Positions 1 through 6,249 of a DNA stretch of 8,576 bases are shown piece by piece. The stretch comes from Candidatus Aminicenantota bacterium (GTDB lineage Bacteria; Acidobacteriota; Aminicenantia; Aminicenantales; Saccharicenantaceae). The stretch covers positions 1 to 8,576 of the forward strand of contig DSDX01000057.1 of NCBI GenBank assembly GCA_011048485.1, in the 5' to 3' direction. A model generated the notes under the pieces. That model worked only from the letters and a program-made list of their open reading frames with translations. It had not been told where the DNA came from and ran no database searches. How positions within the stretch are numbered: the stretch's first letter is position 1; each line of letters begins with the position of its first letter. Position numbers and translations under genes: made by a program.

Positions 1-1
1 C

Positions 2-1450
2 GCGGACGCGTTCACCATCGCCTTCGCCATTCCCAACCTCTTCCGCCGCCTGACGGGCGAGGGGGCCATGACGCCGGCCTTCGTCCCCGCCTTCACCGGG
101 CTGAAGCGGGCCGGGGACCGGCGCGCGCTCTGGGTCTTCGGCAACGCCCTCTTCTGGGACCTGGCCGTGATCATGGCCGCCACGACCGTCCTGGGCGTCC
201 TGTTCGCCCCCGGCCTGGTCAGGGTCATCGCCTACGGCTTCGGGGACGTGGCCGGCAAGTGGGGCCTGACGGTCCTCATGACCCGGATCATGCTCCCTTA
301 CCTCTTCTTCATCACCCTGGCGGCCCTGGCCTCGGGCATCCTGAACGCGTTCGGGCGGTTCTTCGTCCCGGCTTCGACCCCTATCCTGTTCAATATCGCG
401 GTCATCGTCGCCGTCACGGGCTGGGCCGGCGGGGCCGGCGAGCCGGCCCTCGTCTTCGCCGCCGGCGTGGTCGCCGGCGGCCTCCTCCAGCTCGCCTTCC
501 AAGTCCCGTTCCTGTGGCAGGAGGGCATGCGTTTCACCTTCGGCCTGTCCTTCCGCGACCCGACGGTGAGACGGGTCGGCCGGCTCATGCTGCCCGGGAT
601 CTTCGGGGCCAGCGTCACCCAGATCAACTTCGCCCTGAGCCGGATGATCGCCTCGGGCCTCGAGCCGGGAAGCGCGTCGGCGCTCTACTACGCCTCCCGC
701 GTCGAGGAGTTGACCTTGGGGCTCTTCGCGATCGCCCTGGCCACGGCCCTGCTCCCGGCCTTCTCCGAGCAGGTCGCCTCGCGGGACATGGCACGGCTGA
801 AGAGCACCCTGGGCTTTTCGCTCAAGCTCGCGGCCTTCGTCAGCTTCCCGGCGGCGGCCGGGCTCATGGCCCTCAACGCCCCCATCATGCGCACGCTCTT
901 CGAGAGGGGCCGGTTCGACGCCGGGTCGACGGCCGTATCGGCTTCGTGCCTGCTTCTCTTCGCCCTCGGTTTGCCTTTCGTCTCGGGGATCAAGGTCGTC
1001 GCGCCGGCCTTCTTCTCCCTCGAGGACACCCGGACCCCCGTGGTCATCGGGATCGGGGTCATGGGCGCGAACATCGGCGTCTCGCTCCTGCTCATGGGCC
1101 CGCTCAAGGTCGGCGGTCTGGCCCTGGCTTTGTCGCTGTCGCAGGCCGTCAATTTCGCCCTGCTCGTGGCCTGGCTCGAGCGCCGGATCGGCGGCATCGG
1201 GAAGACCGGCTGGGCGCGCTCCGCCGTCAAGTCCGCGGCCGCCGCGGCGCTCATGGGCGCGGCCGTCCGCCTGGCCTGGCCCCTGCTCGGCGTCGACGGC
1301 TCGGCCTTCGCCGTCCGGGCCGCGGCCCTGGCCGGGGCCATTCTCGGCGGGATGGCCCTCTACGCGGCGATCATCCGGCTGGTCAGCCCGGGTGACTTGA
1401 AGAGCATGGCCGCGCTCCTGAGAAAGGCTTTGGTCAAGGAGGCCCCATGA
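2..1450 (+). CDS. murJ: MurJ lipid II flippase (MviN family), 5'-truncated
   Basis: This inner-membrane flippase moves lipid II, the undecaprenyl-linked peptidoglycan precursor, from the cytoplasmic to the periplasmic face. The reading frame is open from base 2, and the residues before the first Met (68) are family sequence (ADAF, then IPNLFRRLTGEGAM). The gene therefore starts before the window, and Met at 68 is internal, in the conserved GEGAMTPAFVPAF stretch. About 482 residues are visible of a family norm near 500-530, so only roughly the first helix is missing. The rest is a chain of hydrophobic helices ending in a short charged tail. Other family marks are LFERGRFDAGSTA (around 896-935) and FFSLEDTRTPVVIG (around 1010-1050). 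The stop overlaps the dtd start as ATGA, and the dtd ribosome-binding site lies inside the murJ tail, suggesting coupling. MurJ is the best fit; another MOP-superfamily member is unlikely. Confidence 0.95.
   Translation, partial: ADAFTIAFAIPNLFRRLTGEGAMTPAFVPAFTGLKRAGDRRALWVFGNALFWDLAVIMAATTVLGVLFAPGLVRVIAYGFGDVAGKWGLTVLMTRIMLPYLFFITLAALASGILNAFGRFFVPASTPILFNIAVIVAVTGWAGGAGEPALVFAAGVVAGGLLQLAFQVPFLWQEGMRFTFGLSFRDPTVRRVGRLMLPGIFGASVTQINFALSRMIASGLEPGSASALYYASRVEELTLGLFAIALATALLPAFSEQVASRDMARLKSTLGFSLKLAAFVSFPAAAGLMALNAPIMRTLFERGRFDAGSTAVSASCLLLFALGLPFVSGIKVVAPAFFSLEDTRTPVVIGIGVMGANIGVSLLLMGPLKVGGLALALSLSQAVNFALLVAWLERRIGGIGKTGWARSAVKSAAAAALMGAAVRLAWPLLGVDGSAFAVRAAALAGAILGGMALYAAIIRLVSPGDLKSMAALLRKALVKEAP
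1436..1442 (+). promoter_or_regulatory. Shine-Dalgarno site of dtd
   Basis: AAGGAGG is a full match to the anti-Shine-Dalgarno core and ends 4 nt before the dtd ATG. It lies within the last codons of murJ and fixes the dtd start at 1447. It also shows that classical ribosome-binding sites are used in this organism, which matters for the genes here that lack one. Confidence 0.8.
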
Positions 1451-1923
1451 AGATCGTTCTCCAGCGCGTGCGGGAAGCGCGGGTCGAAGTCGAGGGCCGG
1501 ACCGCGGGCCGGATCGGCCGGGGTCTCTGCCTCCTCGTCGGGATCGAAAAGGGCGACGGCGAGGCCGACGCCGAATACCTGGCCCGGAAATGCGTCGAGT
1601 TGCGCGTCTTCCCCGACGCCGCGGGCAAGATGAACCTGTCGCTCGCGGATAGCGGGGGCGAGGTCCTGGCCGTGTCCCAATTCACCCTGGCCGCCTCGGT
1701 CCGCAAAGGCCGGCGGCCGAGCTTCGACGGGGCGGAGGAGCCGGCCCGGGCGGCCGAGCTGTTCGATCATTTCGTCGGCGCCCTCCAAGCCCTCGGCGTG
1801 ACCGTCGAGACGGGGGTCTTCCAGGCCCTGATGGAGGTCCACATCGTCAACGACGGCCCGGTGACCTTCATCCTCGAATCGAGACCGGGAGGACGGCCCG
1901 AGGGGGAGCGCGGGCCGGGCTAG
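1447..1923 (+). CDS. dtd: D-aminoacyl-tRNA deacylase (DTD)
   Basis: This cytoplasmic proofreading enzyme hydrolyses D-amino acids (and glycine mischarged on tRNA-Ala) from tRNA, keeping D-residues out of protein. The 158-residue product opens with MKIVLQRV, typical of the family. It carries both signature motifs: SQFTL at residues 77-81, and NDGPVT at 135-140, which contains the Gly137-Pro138 cis dipeptide that gives L-amino-acid rejection. GVFQALMEV (123-131) precedes the second motif as expected. Bacterial DTDs usually end near residue 145-150, just after this motif. Here a Gly/Pro/Arg/Glu-rich tail of about 13 residues follows (146-158), probably disordered. The start is supported by AAGGAGG 4 nt upstream and overlaps the murJ stop. 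The TAG stop shares the CTAG at 1920-1923 with the stop of the convergent HEAT-repeat gene. Confidence 0.96.
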   Translation: MKIVLQRVREARVEVEGRTAGRIGRGLCLLVGIEKGDGEADAEYLARKCVELRVFPDAAGKMNLSLADSGGEVLAVSQFTLAASVRKGRRPSFDGAEEPARAAELFDHFVGALQALGVTVETGVFQALMEVHIVNDGPVTFILESRPGGRPEGERGPG

Positions 1924-1941
1924 CTGAACCGGACCCCGGTC
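1883..1941. repeat. nested inverted repeats at convergent gene ends, possible bidirectional terminator
   Basis: Two perfect 7-bp inverted repeats are nested around the shared stop codons. The outer pair is GACCGGG (1883-1889) with CCCGGTC (1935-1941). The inner pair is CGGCCCG (1894-1900) with CGGGCCG (1911-1917), with a 10-nt loop. No T-run follows on either strand, so this is not a canonical intrinsic terminator. It lies where dtd and the HEAT gene converge with no other room for a terminator, so a role in stopping or slowing transcription from both sides is possible. In DNA this GC-rich, short inverted repeats also arise by chance. Confidence 0.25.
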
Positions 1942-2399
1942 GTCTTGGCGATGGCGGTCTCCGCCGCCGCCCTGACGTGCGGGCTGGCGTCCTTCCTGAG
2001 CCGGACGAGCCGGCGCAGGGCCGCCTCGCCGCCGAATTCGCCCAGGGCCTCGGCCGCCGCCCTCCGGACGTCCGCATTGGGGTCCTCGGCGGCCTCCGTG
2101 ACCAAAGGCAAGGCCTCTTTGAGCCGCCTTCTCCCGATGACGGCCAGGGCCGAGCTTCTCGCGTACCAGGGCGGCCGGCGGAGCCTCCCGGCCGTCCATT
2201 CCGGGCTGAGTGACGGGCGGGCCAGGAGCTCCCTGACGGCCAGGTCCCGGACGCCCTGGTGAGGGTCGGCCAGGGCTTCCCACATGAGCTCCTCGGACCA
2301 GGGCCGGGGGACCTTGGCGCAGGCGGCGACGATCCTCAATCTCCGGGCCTTGTCCGTGGTCCGGGCGAGCTTCTTCAGAAAAGCCTGGCAGACATCCAT
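1920..2399 (-). CDS. small HEAT-repeat protein of unknown function
   Basis: This predicted 159-residue soluble, all-helical protein has HEAT/PBS-lyase-type repeats and no signal peptide or membrane segment. Repeat-like helix pairs are visible at about residues 35-61 (LADPHQGVRDLAVREL core), 78-92, 93-123 (EDPNADVRRAAAEALGEFG, the clearest unit) and 125-152 (KDASPHVRAAAETAI). No catalytic motif is apparent; such scaffolds usually bind proteins, and the partner is unknown. The start is the ATG at 2399, 2 nt after the ribBA stop (TGAGGATG). Its only purine-rich site, GAGG, abuts the ATG, so translation probably depends on termination of ribBA. The frame stays open further upstream inside ribBA, but that part has no HEAT character and is a high-GC artefact. 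It is the last gene of the ftsY-rib operon and converges on dtd, sharing CTAG for the stop. The fold call is firm; the function is unknown. Confidence 0.82.
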   Translation of the reverse strand: MDVCQAFLKKLARTTDKARRLRIVAACAKVPRPWSEELMWEALADPHQGVRDLAVRELLARPSLSPEWTAGRLRRPPWYARSSALAVIGRRRLKEALPLVTEAAEDPNADVRRAAAEALGEFGGEAALRRLVRLRKDASPHVRAAAETAIAKTTGVRFS

Positions 2400-2401
2400 C
2401 C

Positions 2402-3619
2402 TCAGACCAGATCCAGGATATGACCCATCTTTTCTTTCTTGGTCTTGAGATAGCGCCGGTTGCAGGGGTTGGGGGCGATCTCGAGCGGCACCCGCTCGAC
2501 GATCTCCAGGCCATAACCGGCCAGGCCGACGAACTTGCGGGGATTGTTGGTGATGAGGCGGATGCGCCGGACGCCGAGGGCGACGAGGATCTGGGCCCCG
2601 ACGCCGTAGTCGCGCTGGTCGGTCTGGAAGCCGAGCTTGTGGTTGGCCTCGACCGTGTCGGCGCCCCCGTCCTGGATGGCGTAGGCCCGGATCTTGTTGG
2701 CCAGCCCGATGCCCCGCCCCTCGTGGGTCATGATGTAGAGGACAACGCCCCGGCCCTCTTTCTCGATCATCTCCATGGACAGCCGGAGCTGCTCGCCGCA
2801 GTCGCAGCGGGCCGAGCCGAAGGTGTCGCCCGTCAGGCACTGCGAGTGGGCCCGGACGAGAACCGGCTCTTCGCCGCCGACCTCCCCCTTGACCAGGGCG
2901 ACGTGGTGATCGCCCCGGATGGTGTCCTCGTAGACGTGCAGGCGGAAGTGGCCGTGCGAGGTCGGCAGGTCCGTCTCCTCGAGCTTGTGGACGAGCGTCT
3001 CGTGCTGCATGCGGTAGCTGATGAGATCGGCGATGGTCAGGATGGGGATGTCGAACTCCCGGCTTAGGACCTCGAGCTCGGGCCGGCGGGCCATCGAGCC
3101 GTCCTCGTTCATGACCTCGCAGATGACGCCGGCCGGGGCCAGTCCGGCCATCCGGGCCAGGTCAACCGCCGCCTCGGTCTGCCCGGCCCGGGTCAGGACG
3201 CCGCCGTCGGTCGCCTGGAGAGGGAAAACGTGCCCGGGGCGGGCCAGGTCGTCCGGCTTGGTCGCCGGATCGACGGCGGCCAGGATGGTCCGGGCCCGGT
3301 CATGGGCCGAGATGCCCGTCGTCACCCCGGATTTGGCGTCGATCGACACGGTGAAGGCCGTCTGGAACCGGGCCGTGTTCTCGTGGACCATGAGAGGGAG
3401 CTTGAGCTCCTCGAGCCGGTCCCGCGTGAGAGGCAGGCAGATGAGCCCGCGCCCGTGGCGGGCCATGAAGTTGATCCTCTCGGGCGTAGCCTTCTCCGCG
3501 GCGATCATGAGGTCGCCCTCGTTCTCGCGGTCCTCGTCGTCGATGATGATGATCATCCGGCCGGCGCGGACGGCGTCGATGGCCGTTTCGACGGATGCCG
3601 TTGTCTTCTCTTCGGTCAT
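2402..3619 (-). CDS. ribBA: RibBA: 3,4-dihydroxy-2-butanone-4-phosphate synthase / GTP cyclohydrolase II
   Basis: This bifunctional enzyme feeds both branches of riboflavin synthesis. The N-terminal RibB half makes 3,4-dihydroxy-2-butanone 4-phosphate from ribulose 5-phosphate; the C-terminal RibA half opens GTP. The protein has 405 residues, the usual fused length. RibB (about 7-203) shows DDEDRENEGD (27-36), GVTTGISAHDR (98-108), PGHVFPL (128-134) and CEVMNEDG (167-174). One oddity is RAGQTEA (144-150), where most RibB proteins have His at Gln147. RibA (about 207-404) shows the zinc cysteines Cys261, Cys272 and Cys274, HEGRGIGL (299-306), Tyr313, Asp334/Arg336 and TNNPRK (357-362). The chosen ATG (3619) overlaps the ribE stop as ATGA. 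A TTG seven codons earlier is also in frame, but conservation begins after the ATG. There is no Shine-Dalgarno site; CCTCCC directly precedes the ATG. A promoter-like sequence lies just upstream inside ribE. Confidence 0.96.
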   Translation of the reverse strand: MTEEKTTASVETAIDAVRAGRMIIIIDDEDRENEGDLMIAAEKATPERINFMARHGRGLICLPLTRDRLEELKLPLMVHENTARFQTAFTVSIDAKSGVTTGISAHDRARTILAAVDPATKPDDLARPGHVFPLQATDGGVLTRAGQTEAAVDLARMAGLAPAGVICEVMNEDGSMARRPELEVLSREFDIPILTIADLISYRMQHETLVHKLEETDLPTSHGHFRLHVYEDTIRGDHHVALVKGEVGGEEPVLVRAHSQCLTGDTFGSARCDCGEQLRLSMEMIEKEGRGVVLYIMTHEGRGIGLANKIRAYAIQDGGADTVEANHKLGFQTDQRDYGVGAQILVALGVRRIRLITNNPRKFVGLAGYGLEIVERVPLEIAPNPCNRRYLKTKKEKMGHILDLV

Positions 3620-4206
3620 GGGAGGGATCGGGACAGCCAATTATACACGTATTTGCCGATCATGTCACACTCGATGTTGACCCGGGCCCCGCCGCGCAGG
3701 GAGCCGAGATTGGTCGCGGCCAGGGTCGCCGGGACGAGCTCGACCTCGAAGGACGCCGGGCCGAGTTTGGCGACGGTCAGGCTGACGCCGTCGACGGCGA
3801 CCGACCCTTTGGCCACCAGGAAAGGCCTAAGGGCGGCGGGGATGGAGATGGCCAGCCTCTTGCCGGGCGGCCGCGCCGAGGTCCGGGTGACCCGGCCGAC
3901 GCCGTCGACGTGTCCGCTGACGAGGTGGCCGCCGAGCGGGGCGGCGAGCGTGAGCGGGAGCTCGAGGTTGAGGCGATCGCCCGGGCCGAGGGCGCCGAGG
4001 GTCGTCTTGGCCAGGGTCTCCCGGGAGAGATCGAACCCGAGGACGCCCCGGTCCGCCCCGGTGACCGTGAGACAGACTCCGTTCACGGCGACGCTGTCGC
4101 CCCGCGCGACCTTGGCCGCGATCCCGGGGGCTTCGACGGCCATCTCCGAACGCCCGCGGCGAAAGCCGAGGAAGCGGCCCTGACCTAAGATGAGACCGGT
4201 GAACAT
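3616..4206 (-). CDS. ribE: riboflavin synthase, alpha-type
   Basis: This cytoplasmic enzyme makes riboflavin by dismutation of two 6,7-dimethyl-8-ribityllumazine molecules. The 196-residue protein has the expected two tandem beta-barrel halves. It starts with MFTGLI, the family N-terminus. The first half carries GDSVAVNGVCLTV (36-48) and TTLG. The linker and second half carry GGHLVSGHVD (92-101), KGSVAVDGVSLTV (133-145), ATNLG and VNIECDMIGKY near the C-terminus. The near-duplication of the two VxGVxLTV segments shows the internal repeat. The start ATG overlaps the ribD stop by one base (TGATG), with GGAGG about 10 nt upstream (4217-4221). The stop overlaps the ribBA start (ATGA). The lumazine substrate needs RibH, which is not in this window. 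The gene is also named ribC in some species. Confidence 0.96.
   Translation of the reverse strand: MFTGLILGQGRFLGFRRGRSEMAVEAPGIAAKVARGDSVAVNGVCLTVTGADRGVLGFDLSRETLAKTTLGALGPGDRLNLELPLTLAAPLGGHLVSGHVDGVGRVTRTSARPPGKRLAISIPAALRPFLVAKGSVAVDGVSLTVAKLGPASFEVELVPATLAATNLGSLRGGARVNIECDMIGKYVYNWLSRSLP
3640..3668 (-). promoter_or_regulatory. predicted internal sigma-70 promoter for ribBA-HEAT
   Basis: Read on the minus strand, GTGACA (3668-3663; 5 of 6 to consensus) is followed after exactly 17 bp by TATAAT (3645-3640; perfect). The predicted start point is near 3633-3634, about 14 nt before the ribBA ATG. It lies in the last coding part of ribE, where the -10 box is formed by in-frame TAT and AAT codons for Tyr-Asn. 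The match is striking for such GC-rich coding DNA, but activity is inferred from sequence alone. Confidence 0.55.
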
Positions 4207-5306
4207 CAGAGGTAGCCCTCCACGATGATATCGTCCTCGATCGTGAACGCGCGGGCCCGTTCGAGGGCCGGGGCGCCGGCGATCCTGTCCGCGCCGCGGC
4301 CGCCGAGAAAGCCCGGAGCGCCCGCTCCTCCCACGAGACGGGGGGCGAAGGTCAGGACGGCCTTGTCGGCCAGGCCGGCCTCGACGAACGAGGTGAAGAC
4401 GCGCCCTCCGCCCTCGACGAGGAGCGCGGCGATCTCGCGGCGGCCGAGCTCGGCCAGCACGGCCTCAAGCGCCCAGGCCGTCGCTCCGCCGGGAGGCCGG
4501 AGGACCTCGACCCCCAGGTCCTCGAGCGCCCCGGCCTTGTCGCCCGGCGCCTCGCGCCCGCAGAAGACGGCGATCCGGCCGCGATCGAGGGTCGACAGGA
4601 TGCGCGCGTCCGGCGGAAAACGGAGCCGCGAGTCGAGGACGGCCCGGAGGAGCCGCTTGGCCGGCCAGAGCGGATGGCGCACGGTCAGACGGGGGTCGTC
4701 GGCGACGAGCGTGTTGACGCCGATCATGAGCGCGTCCTGCTCGCCGCGGAGGAGGTGGACGTAGTCGCGCGTCCCGGCCGAGGAGATCCACCGCGCCTCG
4801 CCGCTCGAGCAGGCGATCTTGCCGTCGAGCGTGAGGGCGGCCTTGAGGGTCACGAACGGCGTCCCGCGGACGATGAACTTGACGTAGGCCTCGTTGAGCG
4901 CGGCGTTCCGGTCCGCGAGCAGGCCCACGGAGACGTCGAGGCCGGCCTGCTCGAGCCGGCGGATGCCCCGGGTATCGACGAGGGGATTGGGATCGACGGC
5001 CGAAACGACGACGCGGGCCAGCCCGGCGGCGATGACCCGGTCGACGCAGGGCGGCGTCCGCCCCCAGTGGACACAGGGCTCGAGGGTGAGATAGAGAGTC
5101 GCGCCGCGGGCCCGGGGGCCGGCCATGTCCAGGGCCATGATCTCGGCGTGAGGCTTGCCCGCCTCCTCGTGATAACCGTGGCCGACGACCGCCCCGTCGC
5201 GGACGATGACGGCCCCGACGAGAGGGTTCGGGCTCGTCCGGCCCCGGGCCGCTTCGGCCAGTCCGTAGGCCATCTCCATCCAGGCCAGGTCGCCGGTCCC
5301 GGTCAT
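4206..5306 (-). CDS. ribD: RibD: bifunctional pyrimidine deaminase / reductase of riboflavin synthesis
   Basis: RibD carries out the second and third steps after GTP opening: zinc-dependent deamination of the pyrimidine, then NADPH-dependent reduction of the ribosyl side chain to ribityl. The 366-residue length is typical. The deaminase domain (about 6-145) shows TSPNPLVGAVIV, then HAE at 53-55 (zinc His53, catalytic Glu55) and PCVHWGRTPPC (zinc Cys78 and Cys87). The reductase domain (about 150-366) shows TLKAALTLDGKIA, ARWISS, DDPRLTVR and LLVEGGGRVFTSF. Both domains look complete, with no missing key residue. The ATG overlaps the ftsY stop as ATGA, and GGAGG sits about 10 nt upstream (5317-5321) inside ftsY. 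The stop overlaps the ribE start by one base. It is the first riboflavin gene of the operon, translationally coupled to ftsY. Confidence 0.97.
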   Translation of the reverse strand: MTGTGDLAWMEMAYGLAEAARGRTSPNPLVGAVIVRDGAVVGHGYHEEAGKPHAEIMALDMAGPRARGATLYLTLEPCVHWGRTPPCVDRVIAAGLARVVVSAVDPNPLVDTRGIRRLEQAGLDVSVGLLADRNAALNEAYVKFIVRGTPFVTLKAALTLDGKIACSSGEARWISSAGTRDYVHLLRGEQDALMIGVNTLVADDPRLTVRHPLWPAKRLLRAVLDSRLRFPPDARILSTLDRGRIAVFCGREAPGDKAGALEDLGVEVLRPPGGATAWALEAVLAELGRREIAALLVEGGGRVFTSFVEAGLADKAVLTFAPRLVGGAGAPGFLGGRGADRIAGAPALERARAFTIEDDIIVEGYL

Positions 5307-6193
5307 GAGAGCAGGGCCTCCACGAAATCCCGGGGCGAGAATCGGGCGATGTCGTCCTCGCCCTCGCCCAGGCCGAGGTAGCGGATGGGCAGGCCGAGCT
5401 CGGCCGCGACGGCCAGGGCCGATCCGCCCTTGGCCGTGCCGTCGATCTTGGTCAGGAAGATGCCGGTCAGGCCCGAGAACTTGAGGAACTCCCGGGCCTG
5501 GAGGACGGCGTTCTGGCCGACCGTCGCGTCGAGGACAAGGAAAGCCTCGACGCGGATCCCGGGGAGCTCGCGGCCGACCACGCGCCGGACCTTGTCCAGC
5601 TCGGCCATGAGGTTGGCGTTCGTATGGACGCGGCCGGCCGTGTCGACGATGAGGACGTCGCCCCGCTGGGCCTGGAACGACCGGGCGGCGTCGAAGGCGA
5701 CGGCGGCCGGATCGGCCCCGTAGGCGCCCTTGACCACCGGGATGTCCAGCTTCGCGGCCCAGATCGCGAGCTGCTCCTGGGCCGCGGCCCGGAAGGTGTC
5801 GGCGGCCGCCAGCACGACCCGCCGGCCCTCCCTCTTGTGGAGCGCCGCGAGCTTGGCCGCCGAGGTCGTCTTGCCGCCCCCGTTGACGCCGACCATCAGG
5901 ACGACGGCCGGCCCGGCGGATCGGGCGGCCGCCCCGCCGGAGGACAAGAGAAGGGCCGTCAGCTCGTCCCTGAGCGCGGCCTCGAGCCCGGCCCGGTCCT
6001 CGGTCTTGAACGTCCTGGCGCGCAGCGCGCCGACGATCTTGGCGGCGGCGGTGACCCCGACATCGGCCTGGACGAGCGCTTCCTCGAGGTCTTCCAGGAC
6101 CTCTTCTCGGCGCTTGCCGCTGCGGAGGATGTCCCCGACCTTGCGGAAGGCGCCCCGGGTCCGGGCCAGCTTTTCCCTGAGACTTCCGAGCAT
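5303..6193 (-). CDS. ftsY: signal recognition particle receptor FtsY
   Basis: FtsY is the SRP-receptor GTPase that docks ribosome-SRP complexes at the inner membrane for co-translational insertion. The 296-residue protein has the NG domains and almost no acidic A domain, as in many non-enterobacterial FtsY proteins. A short N-terminal helix precedes the N domain (about 1-85). The GTPase motifs are G1 GVNGGGKTTS (102-111), DTFRAAAQEQL (132-142), DTAGR (184-188), TKIDGTAKGG (248-257) and GLGEGEDDI (274-282). DATVGQNA (222-229) and the absence of an M domain mark it as FtsY rather than Ffh. The ATG at 6193 lies about 3 nt after the predicted transcription start and has no Shine-Dalgarno site; there is no later in-frame start before conserved sequence. 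It heads the operon with ribD, whose start overlaps its stop. The functional link to riboflavin genes is probably only shared expression. Confidence 0.96.
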   Translation of the reverse strand: MLGSLREKLARTRGAFRKVGDILRSGKRREEVLEDLEEALVQADVGVTAAAKIVGALRARTFKTEDRAGLEAALRDELTALLLSSGGAAARSAGPAVVLMVGVNGGGKTTSAAKLAALHKREGRRVVLAAADTFRAAAQEQLAIWAAKLDIPVVKGAYGADPAAVAFDAARSFQAQRGDVLIVDTAGRVHTNANLMAELDKVRRVVGRELPGIRVEAFLVLDATVGQNAVLQAREFLKFSGLTGIFLTKIDGTAKGGSALAVAAELGLPIRYLGLGEGEDDIARFSPRDFVEALLS

Positions 6194-6202
6194 GGTCTTA
6201 AC

Positions 6203-6231
6203 ATTTTATTTTTCAAGCGTTTAATTGTCAA
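6203..6231 (-). promoter_or_regulatory. strong predicted sigma-70 promoter of the ftsY-rib operon
   Basis: On the minus strand, TTGACA (6231-6226; perfect) is followed after 17 bp (an A/T-rich spacer) by TAAAAT (6208-6203; 5 of 6). The start point is predicted at the A at 6196, giving an ACC leader before the ftsY ATG at 6193. The island 6197-6231 is sharply AT-rich against its GC-rich surroundings. It is the only sizeable gap on this strand in the window and sits directly before the first gene of the operon. Confidence 0.78.
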
Positions 6232-6249
6232 CAGCTCGGTCGAGCGCGG

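Noticed and set aside
259..1395. 378-codon plus-strand open frame inside murJ
   Set aside because: It is the +1-shifted frame of murJ: Arg/Gly/Pro-rich, with no hydrophobic helices, and incompatible with the clear MurJ frame.
1360..2514. 384-codon minus-strand open frame across murJ, dtd and the HEAT gene
   Set aside because: It overlaps three convincing genes in other frames. Its product is low-complexity Arg/Gly/Pro and matches no family I recognise.
2400..2840. Upstream extension of the HEAT-repeat frame into ribBA
   Set aside because: The frame is open but overlaps the conserved GTP cyclohydrolase II domain and has no HEAT character before the ATG at 2399.
3620..3640. TTG start for ribBA at 3640
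   Set aside because: It adds seven non-conserved residues and has no ribosome-binding site. The ATG at 3619 forms the same ATGA overlap seen at the ftsY-ribD and murJ-dtd junctions.
3230..4183. Long plus-strand open frames opposite ribE and ribBA
   Set aside because: They are antisense to genes with complete catalytic motifs and have a biased Arg/Gly/Pro composition.
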